This document shows, piece after piece, positions 57,101 to 64,000 of a DNA stretch of 64,000 nucleotides. Every line of letters begins with the position of its first letter. Positions within the stretch are counted from its first letter, which is position 1. The translations under genes were made by a program, and so were the position numbers. The notes beneath the pieces were generated by a model. It was not told the DNA's origin, did not search any database, and worked only from the letters and a program-made list of their open reading frames with translations. Source of the DNA: Alligator mississippiensis. Its lineage: Eukaryota; Chordata; Crocodylia; Alligatoridae. The stretch covers positions 137,731,433 through 137,795,432 of the forward strand of contig NC_081824.1 of the NCBI RefSeq assembly GCF_030867095.1, given 5' to 3'.

Positions 57101-57322
57101 CAAATACAGGAATTCTGAGTTTCTAATAAGATAATTTCATATTTAAGACCTGACAAACGCTGCCCCCACCCCGGAAGCGAGGGGACCCCGGAGCCGCGCG
57201 GCCCCTCCCCCCCGGCAGGCGGCGGTTGGCTCCGCCCCGCAGCCGTTACCGTTCTGGCTGCGGACTGCATCGCCGGAGCTGCGCTCGCCTAGCACGGCCA
57301 GGGGCCCCTCCAGCGCCGCCAT
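41961..57322 (-). CDS. TCP1: TCP1, CCT/TRiC chaperonin subunit alpha (complete, 12 exons)
   Basis: Alpha subunit of the cytosolic CCT/TRiC ring chaperonin, which folds actin, tubulin and other proteins using ATP. Coding exons, 5' to 3' on the minus strand: 57250-57322, 54206-54291, 51970-52098, 50894-50991, 50430-50540, 48913-49094, 46633-46759, 45735-45910, 44916-45039, 43002-43194, 42440-42603, 41961-42177. Lengths sum to 1680 bases, 559 residues plus TAA (human 556), with every border GT/AG. The protein shows the group II chaperonin nucleotide motifs NDGATIL (59-65) and GDGTT (90-94), VVPGGGAVE (411-419), and HDALCVVK with Asp397, equivalent to the catalytic aspartate of the family. The equatorial domain comes from the first and last exons, the apical domain from exons 7-9. 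It shares a promoter with MRPL18 and hosts two H/ACA snoRNAs in introns 1 and 2. Confidence 0.97.
42440..42603 (-). CDS. TCP1: TCP1 coding exon 11
   Basis: Encodes residues 434-487 ([17 protein letters not shown] to NPERKNLK) plus two bases of Trp488. The acceptor is TTTTAG and the donor GTAAGT. Confidence 0.96.
43002..43194 (-). CDS. TCP1: TCP1 coding exon 10
   Basis: Encodes residues 369-433, with the [10 protein letters not shown] helix carrying catalytic Asp397 and [11 protein letters not shown]. The acceptor is CAACAG and the donor GTAAGC. Confidence 0.96.
43571..44017. mobile_element. hAT-type element, complete, in TCP1 intron 9
   Basis: 447 bp with ends TAGGGCTGCCCAATTTCTGA and, inverted, CAGGGCTGCCCAACTGATTG. 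CTTTATTC is repeated exactly at both sides (43563-43570, 44018-44025). Non-coding interior. Confidence 0.9.
44165..44640. other. unclassified C/G-rich insert in TCP1 intron 9
   Basis: Begins with CTACTATATTTACTTGATTT, like the CCATATTTTCTTGCA MITE terminus at 58963. The rest has no match that I recognise. Confidence 0.35.
44916..45039 (-). CDS. TCP1: TCP1 coding exon 9
   Basis: Encodes residues 328-368 ([14 protein letters not shown] to DDELILVK) plus two bases of Asn369. The acceptor is AAAAG, rather short of pyrimidines, and the donor GTAAGA. Confidence 0.93.
45735..45910 (-). CDS. TCP1: TCP1 coding exon 8
   Basis: Encodes residues 269-327 ([13 protein letters not shown] to KRIAKASG) of the apical domain. 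The acceptor is TTGCAG and the donor GTATGT. Confidence 0.96.
46633..46759 (-). CDS. TCP1: TCP1 coding exon 7
   Basis: Encodes residues 227-268, including [18 protein letters not shown] and [11 protein letters not shown]. The donor is GTGTGC. Confidence 0.96.
46896..46960. mobile_element. MITE terminus of the CCATATTTTCTTGCA family
   Basis: CTATATTTTCTTATACACAA and CATGCAACTTTCCCCTCAAA resemble the terminus at 58963. A related inverted piece lies at about 46420-46495. Confidence 0.4.
47562..47748. mobile_element. short hAT-type MITE, perfect target duplication, TCP1 intron 6
   Basis: 187 bp from CAGGGGTGGGCAAAATGTGG to ACTGCCTGCCCCTG. ACATAAAG flanks it exactly on both sides. It is the internally deleted form of the 1.1-kb elements. 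Confidence 0.93.
48913..49094 (-). CDS. TCP1: TCP1 coding exon 6
   Basis: Encodes residues 166-226 ([14 protein letters not shown] to NCVVGSQ). The acceptor is TTTTAG and the donor GTAAGA. Confidence 0.95.
50430..50540 (-). CDS. TCP1: TCP1 coding exon 5
   Basis: Encodes residues 129-165 ([11 protein letters not shown] to [10 protein letters not shown]) plus two bases. The acceptor is TCAACAG and the donor GTATCC. Confidence 0.93.
50894..50991 (-). CDS. TCP1: TCP1 coding exon 4
   Basis: Encodes residues 97-128 ([16 protein letters not shown] to GGYRLAC) plus two bases of Lys129. The acceptor is AAACAG and the donor GTAAGT. Confidence 0.95.
51149..51380. mobile_element. hAT-like fragment in TCP1 intron 3
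   Basis: Starts CAGGGGTGCTTAACCTCTGG and continues with GGGCCCCTCAAGGGTTTAGA, as in the interior of the family. The right end was not found. Confidence 0.5.
51970..52098 (-). CDS. TCP1: TCP1 coding exon 3 (ATP-binding motif)
   Basis: Encodes residues 54-96, with NDGATIL and GDGTT. The donor is GTATGT. Confidence 0.96.
53266..53396 (-). ncRNA. H/ACA box snoRNA in TCP1 intron 2, paralogue of the intron-1 copy
   Basis: 131 nt, the same length and fold as the copy at 54645-54775. The 5' hairpin is almost identical. The 3' hairpin is closed by TGCCA/TGGCA with AGGAAAAGAT/ATCTTTTTCCT above, and ends ACA plus 3 nt. The hinge contains AAAGAA, which fits ANANNA. Roughly 35-40 bp of flank on both sides are also shared with the other copy, so the pair arose by DNA duplication rather than by retroposition. 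Confidence 0.85.
53538..54021 (-). mobile_element. possible non-autonomous Helitron-like element in TCP1 intron 2
   Basis: Read on the minus strand it starts TCTAATATAATAAAAGTCTT, much like vertebrate Helitron 5' ends, then AGTCTGTCTGTCC. It finishes with a hairpin (CCTGTCAT/ATGACAGG at 53542-53559). The expected CTRR end is not clean and the flanking A is absent. The interior is G-rich with an 18-base G run near 53739. Confidence 0.4.
54206..54291 (-). CDS. TCP1: TCP1 coding exon 2
   Basis: Encodes residues 25-53, including [20 protein letters not shown]. The acceptor is TTTTACAG and the donor GTAAGT. It is flanked on both sides by introns carrying related snoRNAs. Confidence 0.95.
54645..54775 (-). 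ncRNA. H/ACA box snoRNA in TCP1 intron 1 (SNORA20/29-like)
   Basis: The minus strand folds as hairpin-hinge-hairpin-tail. The 5' hairpin has a CCCAT/ATGGG lower stem, a CCACTT/AAGTGG upper stem and an internal loop that would form a guide pocket. The hinge has ATAGAA, a perfect ANANNA box H. The 3' hairpin has AAGGAAAAGAT against ATCTCTTTCCT, and ACA lies exactly 3 nt from the end. Human TCP1 introns host SNORA20 and SNORA29; I cannot say from memory which of the two this is. No rRNA target was assigned. Confidence 0.85.
54969..56048. mobile_element. hAT-like non-autonomous element in TCP1 intron 1
   Basis: 1080 bp between CAGGGGCGGGCAATTATTTT and GGCCGTATTTTGCCCACCCC. The flanks ATCCAGCT and ATCTAGGG agree at 5 of 8. 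Its termini define the family used to join 23935-26697. Confidence 0.85.
56230..57120. other. TCP1 intron 1, 5' part
   Basis: G-rich 56230-56640, then AT-rich. TGTATTTACTTCAAGTTCAA at about 56785 resembles the CCATATTTTCTTGCA MITE terminus. No gene. Confidence 0.35.
57250..57322 (-). CDS. TCP1: TCP1 coding exon 1
   Basis: Encodes [20 protein letters not shown] to Asn24 plus one base. The start ATG (57322) has a good context on the minus strand and the donor is GTAACG. It is three residues longer at the N-terminus than human TCP1. Confidence 0.93.
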
Positions 57323-57805
57323 GGTCCCGCCCGCACCACGCCGGCAGCCGCGAGATGAAGCGTAGGGCACGCCGGGAACTGTGAAGGAGAAGAGGAGAGG
57401 AAGCAGCCAATGGCTGTCTGGAAGGGCAGTAACGTCAAACGGCTGTTGCCCCAATCCGGGAGCTCCTCATAACGCCCGGCGAGCGCTGCCTGGGCTGCAG
57501 GCGCTGATTGGATGCTGAAGCCGGCGGGGAGACGCGAGTGCGGGCGTCACGGGGATTCGAAGGACATGGGCGGGGCTCAGGGCGAGTGCAGCGCTGGGCT
57601 TCCAGGACGTTCTAGAAGGCGGCAGCCGATTGGCCCCGCCCCCTGGCTCGAGAGCGAGGCTTCCCGGAAGGCAACCCGGCTACTGGGGCGGAAGTTCACG
57701 TCCTTTCTGTTTCCGGGGCAGCGGATCATTCCCCTTAGTAAGAGTCTAGGCTCAGCCCAGGAGGCAGCTTGGTGCGGGCGGCCGCATTTTGCCGCTGTCG
57801 CCGCT
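57323..57805. promoter_or_regulatory. TCP1-MRPL18 bidirectional promoter
   Basis: 483 bp separate the divergent TCP1 and MRPL18 start codons. The block is CpG-rich, has no TATA box, and contains CCAAT boxes at 57407-57411 (+), 57507-57511 (-) and 57629-57633 (-), a GC box at 57634-57643 and a heat-shock-like element at 57605-57618. Head-to-head TCP1/MRPL18 is conserved in mammals. The transcription starts are not placed. Confidence 0.8.
57605..57618. promoter_or_regulatory. heat-shock-element-like site
   Basis: Reads GGA-cg-TTC-ta-GAA-g: three alternating HSF1 pentamers, two perfect (TTC, GAA) and one with a single mismatch (GGA for GAA). It lies between a CCAAT box and the shared GC box. 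CCT genes and MRPL18 are linked to heat-shock biology in mammals; binding here is inferred. Confidence 0.5.
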
Positions 57806-57881
57806 ATGGCGCTGCGGAGCCGTGTCCGGTCGCTGTTGTTGAGTGTCGCTGCCGCCGCCAGGCTCCGTGGGGCCAGCGAAG
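57806..57881 (+). CDS. MRPL18: MRPL18 coding exon 1
   Basis: Encodes residues 1-25 plus one base, the mitochondrial leader. The donor is GTGCCG. Confidence 0.9.
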
Positions 57882-58258
57882 GTGCCGGGGATGGGGCTTC
57901 CGCGTAGGGGGTTCCGTTGGGCAGGGAACTAGTCTTACGATCGCTTGAGTTCTGTTTAGACTTTACCCACGACGCGCAGAGTCGCTGACATCTTACAGGC
58001 GAGGCCATTGGCTGAAGTAGTTCTAATATTTCTAACTTATTTTTCCTTGTCTCTTCTTTTTGCTTCCCCGCAAGGTCTTCGTTTCACATCTGCTAAAGCC
58101 AGCTTCGAAGTTGCCGGTGCGGAGGCGGACACAAGTGAAAACGAGGTTGTCGCCCCGGATTTCGCCAACCGGAACCCTCGGAACCTGGAGCAGTTGGCGC
58201 TCGCCAGGAAGGAGCGCGGCTGGGAAACCACTTGGCCCAGCAGAGAGTTTTGGCGTAG
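57806..58258 (+). CDS. MRPL18: MRPL18 (uL18m), exons 1-2 only, runs off the window
   Basis: Mitochondrial large-subunit ribosomal protein of the uL18 family, which contacts 5S-type RNA or its replacement in the central protuberance. Exon 1 (57806-57881) encodes [20 protein letters not shown] and on, an Arg/Ala-rich leader typical of a mitochondrial targeting peptide. Exon 2 (58075-58258) encodes the conserved block ending [20 protein letters not shown] and the PSREFWR motif, matching human residues to about 83. Splice borders are GT/AG and phases agree. Residues 1-86 are visible of about 180. The exons for VIRTQHHVEAL and beyond were not found before 64000, so intron 2 exceeds 5.7 kb. In mammals MRPL18 also yields a stress-induced cytosolic form from a downstream CUG; no equivalent was identified here. 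Confidence 0.93.
58075..58258 (+). CDS. MRPL18: MRPL18 coding exon 2
   Basis: Encodes residues 26-86 in continuous phase, from GLRFTSAK to FWR plus two bases of the next Arg. The acceptor is GCAAG and the donor GTGAGT. Confidence 0.94.
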
Positions 58259-58428
58259 GTGAGTTGTGGACTTGTTTGGCAATAAGTGAGTTTAAGAACC
58301 GGAGCATTTTTTTAAATCTGAGATCTCCAGTGGTACTCAGGAAGTGCTCGTAGTAAAACTGTTGGACCAGAGGCCCCCTCAAACTTAGGCTTTGTGTATG
58401 CAGGTAATTAGGGTCAACATAGCCTAGG

Positions 58429-58712
58429 CTGGTGATTCCTAACTTGGGTGCCTTGAGAGCCTTTGAAGGGTGCTGCGGGGTGCCAAGCCATGTTAGCACT
58501 GCTAGGTGTGTGGACGTGATTTGCAAGACTGAAACAGATTTCAGATAAGCCCTAAGGTTAAAAAAACATTCTGCCCCATTGTGGTCTTTCTGAGTTCTTT
58601 GCAACAGAAAAACTATTCTGTCTTGTTTTTGTAATTTAAAAAGCCTAGAGAGCTCAGAACTGGCATTTTCCAAGGGATGCCTTGAGCCTAATGAGCGGGT
58701 TGAGAATCGCTG
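58429..58712. mobile_element. hAT-type element in MRPL18 intron 2
   Basis: Ends CTGGTGATTCCTAACTTGGG and, inverted, CAGCGATTCTCAACCCGCTC, the same family as 19272-19747 (both have a GGGATGCCT block close to the right end). Flanking octamers are worn. Confidence 0.65.
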
Positions 58713-58962
58713 TCCTAAGCTCCGTGGCTAGCCACAGTCCACCCAGCCCCAAACATTCTGCTGAACTTCAGGATATGAGGAAAGGCCTGCCTTGCAGTGT
58801 ACCTCTCCCTGCAGTATGTTTGGAGATTGCCCAGATGCTGTAGGCCACAAGCACAGGAGTCCCTCCAGTGGCTGTTTTCAAGCTGCTTCTTCCTAACTTT
58901 CAGCCTTTCTGTCCTCAAATCTTGTCTATAATTGGAGACAAGATGTGCAGGAGAAACAAGTA

Positions 58963-59443
58963 CCATATTTTCTTGCACATAGCATGCCTCAAAATAAAAT
59001 ATGTACCTTGTTGAAAAGTAGAAGGAAGGAAAAATAGCTTTCCTTGAAATAGTAAGTTACTGAGTAGCACAGGGGCAGGCAATTATTTTGGGCAGAGGGA
59101 CGCTTACTGAGTTTCAGCAAGCCATCAAGGGCTGCATGACAGGCAGTCCAGGGCAGGTTAATATTAAATTTTCTAAATTTTTTAGGGGCTCCATGGGCCG
59201 GATAGAATGGCCTGGCGGGCCGCATTTTGCCCACCCCTGGAGTAGCAGCTTCTGCAGCACGAGCCTCGGCTAGGGAGAAAGTGTCCACAGCCAGCAGCTA
59301 TGGAGCCCCGCTGTGCTGTCCGATATGCAGTGTTATTTCACTTTCCTCAGGTAGAGGCATTATTTCCCTGTTTATGACAGACTCTAATTCCCAGCAGCTG
59401 AATCTTGGAAAAGGGGTGTATGTTACATGCAAGAAAAATATGG
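58963..59443. mobile_element. TA-flanked MITE interrupted by a hAT MITE
   Basis: Ends CCATATTTTCTTGCACATAG and, inverted, CCATATTTTTCTTGCATGTA, with TA directly outside at both ends. TA duplication suggests a Tc1/mariner-type transposase. About 310 bp without the nested copy. Confidence 0.8.
59070..59239. mobile_element. short hAT-type MITE, perfect target duplication, nested
   Basis: 170 bp from CAGGGGCAGGCAATTATTTT to CATTTTGCCCACCCCTG, flanked exactly by GAGTAGCA on both sides. It sits inside the TA-flanked MITE and so is younger. Confidence 0.94.
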
Positions 59444-60497
59444 TAATTTGCAGACTGATATCTACAAGGGGATCTGCTTGAAGGACAGGAAACATACTTT
59501 GGATGGCTTTGGTGTAGGCTGCAAGGTAAGATACAGATGAGGAAGGGTGGCACATGTGGCTCAAGTTGGTTGAGACTGACCCTAAGTGACCTCTCATCAT
59601 GGATTCTGTGACTTTTCCTGTTTCAGATATGCAGAGGCATAGTCTTGTTAAAGATACTATGGGGTACTTTCCATCTGCTTTAGGGTTACTAACAGACAAC
59701 TTGCATAGCAAGAGATGTGAATTTTCTCTTGTCTGTGATTGCCTTGTAACAATGCCCAGCTTGAGACACCTGGTTCGTGTCTGAAGATATAGAACATCTG
59801 TGCTCTGGAGCGGATTTCTCTTTAGGGTGCTTAGTGATGAATTACCCAATCTGGTAACACCCTAATCTCACTGTCTCTCACCCCATCCTCATCAATAAAT
59901 TAAGCGACTGCGGCATTGATGCCTGCACAGCATGCTTAAACTCCAGGAGAAAGCACAAAAGAAAACTTCAGTATCCACAGACATATAAGCTCCTTCTCCT
60001 GTTGGCCTGGGGTAGATTCAGATCAGCAACCTAGACCAGAAAGGTTCATGCCTGTGTTCCTTGTCCTCACAGCCAGTCTGCTATGAATGAATTAATGACA
60101 TTTTTTTTAATGTAGGGCTCAGCCCTGCAAGGCACTGAACACCACCAGCTTCCATTATGTTCAAAAGAAGTTAAACAATGTTCAGCACTTTTAAGAATCA
60201 GACTTTTTTCTACTACATATGAACATGGCCATACTAGACTGAAAACTGAAAAGAACATGGACAAGTTAGCCCATTTTGGTTTATATGTTTGCATTCATTT
60301 TTTGTGTCATAATCTGCATGTACAGACAAACAGAAACTTTATTTATATAAAAAATGCAATTATAATTGCATTTTAATTTACCCTAGCTCAAAGTATGCAC
60401 TTCTCCCGTGAATTTATCTCCACTGTAAGAAAATACTAAGATTTCAGTTAGATATGTAACCCTGCTAACGTTATGCATTCTCTGTTATGGTCACTGG

Positions 60498-60728
60498 CTG
60501 TGTCTACACAAGATGCTGACTGTGCAGTCATTACTACACAGTCATTTAGTGCTTGTATAAACAAGCACTAAATAACTGTGTACTAACTGGAGTTACTGCT
60601 CAGTAGCATTGCCAAATGGCTTTTAGGTGACTGCGCAGAATCTTGTCACTACTGCACAGTAGCATCGTGTAATGCTTCCTGCCATGTGATGCTACTGCAC
60701 AGTCAGCATCTCATGTACACACAGCCAC
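60498..60728. mobile_element. palindromic MITE, GGCTGTGTCTACACAAGATG ends
   Basis: Left CTGGCTGTGTCTACACAAGA plus TGCTGACTGTGCAG, and the right end the inverse with two or three changes. The interior repeats AGTGCTTGT / ACAAGCACT. The target duplication is unclear. Confidence 0.75.
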
Positions 60729-63107
60729 TATGTATTTTTTTAGTATCTATAATTGAAGGTTTGAGCCTACTCACACCCAGGTTTACTGTTAGTAGGCCTG
60801 CTTTTACTGCTTGATGGTAAAATGTGCAAATGTAAAGGGCAGGTGGGTCAGATATTTGTGTCCACGGGCCCTCCTTTCCAAAACAGCGAAGTGTGTAGGT
60901 ATGCAAAAGTTTAAAATGGAAAGTTAGAGAGGGCTCTGAGAGGTCAGCACTCACTTTGAGCTGGAAGAGATGTGCAGTGGGTGACCTTCTTTTCCAACAC
61001 AGAAAAAGCGTATGTGTGAGGAGCAGAAGAGATTGTAGACAGGAATATAGCAGGGCAGTCTGGCCCTTTAAGTGGGATGGGCAGCTCTGAAGTAGGAGCC
61101 CAGCTGCAGGCGATCAGCTGCTAGTTCAAAGCTCAGGAGAAGAGAGAGCAAGCAGCCTGAGCTGGGGAAGAAGTAGTTTGTGGTCAGGAGGCAGACTGGA
61201 AGCCAAAGGAGCTTGCTTCTAGGAAGAGCCAGAGCTAAAAGGGTCCTCACCTGCTGCCTGGAGAAAGACTGAAAACTTTGCTCTGTCATTTGCTGCTTGA
61301 CCACTGAGAATACACTGAGACGTTCCAAAGGTCACCTTGCTAACCGATGGTGCCTCAGCTTTACCTGTGTCTTGCCAGCATTTAGCAGAAGGGATTGTGC
61401 CAGCTAGCGTATCAAACCCTGGTCTGGTCATATGCTGAGAAATAAAAGCCTCCTCCCCTCCTTAGATGGGGACTTCCTTTTTGGTCAAAGGCTCTGAAAT
61501 TACACTTGTCACTGACAAGTATGTCATAAGAGATAACAGAGGATTTATTATAAAGACAAAAGCAGTCATAAGAAATCAAGGACCATTTGTTGAGATACAG
61601 ACAAATGGAAATATCAGAACAATGATTTTCTCTTATCCTAAACTCTAAGAATATAACTTCCACTTATTAGCTCAACAGATTAGAAAGCAGCCATTGCCTC
61701 TGACCTTCTTGTCAGGGTTTTCTGCAAATTCTCTTGTCAGCCTATCACACTCACCCCACTAGCTGAAGGACCAAAGCACCTTATGCCTGGAAAATTTTAG
61801 ACAAACACTTGCTCCTGTGGCAAGGTTTAAGTACGGTTTCTTATCTGGCCATTTATGTATTATCCATTGAATTCTTGGAGTTCATACTATGCATTTGAAT
61901 TCCTGCTCCACAAGGGTATATCTGTTTACCAGATCCAGAGATGGCTTTCAGACATAAAGACTGTGAATCTAATATCCTAAGAATCCTGAATCTTACTTAA
62001 TTTTCCAACTTAATGTCCTTCCCTGAATAGCCAGGTGTTATTTGCCACAGTCCTCTCCTTTTAGAATGCAAATTTGTCTAGAAGGGCCTATTCATGTGTC
62101 TCAGACCACTTTGAATGGCCATTAAACATAACCATGTTGGATACTAATTCTCAGTAATTACTTCTCTCAGTCATTTAGGCTTTGGCCCTCTCCCAGATGC
62201 AAAACCCACTGTTTAAGGAGTAACATTATCATGTTATGCAATCCTGGCCTTACTATATGCGCCATGGCATAAAGTGATGCCTGCCACTTTAAGAGGAGCT
62301 GGCAAGCTGCAGAGCAGCTGGCAGGTGGGCTCAGGCCGAATTAGGTGGTCACCTGACAGCTACGAGGCTGCCTGGTTGGATGAGGACTGGGCAGCCAGAG
62401 TATAAGTCCAGAACCAGGGAGTAGGCTGCTAGATGCAGCTGGGGAACCAAAGGATTAACATCACCTGGCATGAGGACTGCCGCTCCGGTAATGCCTGGCA
62501 GTTAGAGTAGGAATTATGGGGAAGGAGGAGGATCCTTCTGGTCCTGGGTAAGACCTGAAACTGTGCCCTGCTGGGGTTGCATGGTGTGGTGGAGCTGCCT
62601 GTAGCGGGCAACCCTCAGGAAATGCCACACCTGAGTCTCCCCAGTGAAAGATGAGGATGGGGCACTGGAAAGCCTCAGCCCCTGCTGCCTTGTGGGTCAC
62701 CCTGTAAAGGGGAAAGGCTAGGGGGGCACACCCCAACAGAAAAGCACAGGACCCAGGTCCACTGAGGGGGGGGCCTGAGGCGGGGTCCAGGCCCATGGAG
62801 TAGGGCCTGAGATAGCAGCCAAGGCCCACTGATTGGAGCCTGAGGCCCAAGGGGCATGAGGCCCAGGAGCCGGTTGAGGGGCAGTGAGTGAGCCAAGTGA
62901 GGGGCAGAGAATGGCCCATGAGGGGCAGAATAGTGGCCTAGAGAAGGAGCCAGGAGGCCAAGGCCCACAGAATGGGACTGGAGGTCAAGTCTGAACCATA
63001 GGCCAAGTGCAGCCCAGCAAAGAGGCTGGGGGAGCAATAAGGCAAATTGGATGCCATCTGAGAGGCACAAGACACAGTATTAGGGGAGGTTCAAAGCCAT
63101 GTGTTTA

Positions 63108-63932
63108 GCAGGACTGTTCGAAACTTCAGTCACTGATTTGATTTGGCAGAAATTTGGCCTGATTTGGTGGCTGAATCTCCAAATCTGAATCAAATCAGGA
63201 GACCCTTTAATCTCTCTGAATCGAATCGGAACCCTCTGAATTGTTTCAGAGAGATTCAGAAAGATTCAGTGATTCAGACATAGACACAGCTTTAAATGTT
63301 TTTTCTACATACCTCTAGGTAGCAGGCAATTTGTGAATGCTGCGATGCTGGGACATGGAGTGTCCCACAGAAGCACGGGGGGCTCCCCAGCACACTGGGC
63401 AGCAGATCTGGAAGTGGACCAGAAGCACTTCTGGTCCATTTCTGGGTCCACCGGGGAGCACGCAAGGAGGCCCCTCCATATCCCCCGGCTCAGCGACTGA
63501 TGCCTTCTGGTTCTAGGGGGGGCACCCGGGGTCCCCCTGCAGCTGATCACTGAGCCAGGGGAGGCACAGGGGGGGCTCCCCTGCATGTTTCCCAGTGGGA
63601 CCCAGAAGTGGACCAGAAGTATTTCAAGTCCACTTCCAGGTACACTGCCGAGCATGTGGAGGAGCCCCTACCTGCATTCCTGTGGGACACTCCATCTGCC
63701 CCAGCATCACAGCATTCACAAGCCACGCTAGTACCTTGAGGTACATAGAAAAAACATTTAAAGCTGTGTCTATGTCTGAATCGCTGATTCTCCGAATCAG
63801 CATCGAATCTTCAGATTCAGTTTTGGCCAAATCGAATCAGGGACAGTGATCTGAATCAACGAATCAAATCACTGTCCCTGATCCAAATCCAAATCAAATA
63901 AGGCCCACTTTGCACACCCCTAATGTTTAGGC
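63108..63932. mobile_element. long fold-back element
   Basis: Arms of about 390 bp are inverted copies, for example CAGACATAGACACAGCTTTA (left) against TAAAGCTGTGTCTATGTCTG (right). The outer parts are dense in GATTCAGA / GAATCAAATC motifs. The ends read ACTGTTCGAAACTTC and, inverted, GGGGTGTGCAAAGTGG. No coding capacity. Confidence 0.82.
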
Positions 63933-64000
63933 CTTTGGCATCAGGGCCACAAAATGAGCAGCCTCCCACGTGTAAATATCAATGTTTGGTGACATTGAAG

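Larger units (their letters stand above)
58259..64000 (+). other. MRPL18: MRPL18 intron 2 (partial)
   Basis: No further MRPL18 exon recognised. It contains a hAT-like copy, a TA-flanked MITE with a nested hAT MITE, a palindromic MITE and a long fold-back element. 59450-60490, 60730-62250 and 62250-63100 show no gene; the last is G-rich and unclassified. Confidence 0.7.

Noticed and set aside
61466-61648. 60-codon frame with a protein-like look
   Set aside because: No family recognised, no splice context for MRPL18, and it does not match MRPL18 exon 3 or 4.

Overview
This is a vertebrate nuclear window carrying a compact three-gene housekeeping cluster: ACAT2 (+), TCP1 (-) and the 5' end of MRPL18 (+). 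The repeats are multiple 5'-truncated CR1 LINEs, hAT and Harbinger DNA transposons and TA-flanked MITEs, with no primate or rodent repeats. That points to a sauropsid, most likely a crocodilian; a turtle is not excluded. ACAT2-TCP1-MRPL18 order and orientation match the conserved amniote arrangement.

Layout. 1-20.8 kb: no host gene recognised. It holds a candidate solo LTR, a GC-rich block, a Harbinger transposase remnant broken by two later insertions, and CR1 copies on both strands. 20.88-41.7 kb: ACAT2, nine exons, 401 codons, with a CpG-rich promoter, a 7.4-kb repeat-packed intron 1 and smaller introns carrying hAT, pogo-like and fold-back elements. 41.87-57.32 kb: TCP1 on the minus strand, twelve exons, 559 codons, tail-to-tail with ACAT2 (poly(A) signals about 200 bp apart). 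TCP1 introns 1 and 2 each hold an H/ACA box snoRNA of the same family. 57.32-57.81 kb: a CpG-rich bidirectional promoter shared by TCP1 and MRPL18, with CCAAT boxes and a heat-shock-element-like site. 57.81-58.26 kb: the first two coding exons of MRPL18; the remaining exons are not seen before the right edge. 58.3-64 kb: MRPL18 intron 2 sequence with MITEs and a large fold-back element.

The host genes serve separate functions: cytosolic acetoacetyl-CoA thiolase for sterol synthesis, a subunit of the CCT chaperonin, and a mitochondrial large-subunit ribosomal protein. They are linked by shared promoter and terminator regions rather than by pathway. All three coding models were assembled from exon reading frames with canonical GT/AG borders and consistent phases, compared with remembered human proteins; no alignment was run. 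I did not find a wholly new gene system. The observations most worth checking are the twin snoRNAs around TCP1 exon 2, the duplicated CCAAT module of the ACAT2 promoter, the heat-shock-like site between TCP1 and MRPL18, and an unusually readable history of nested transposons with target-site duplications.
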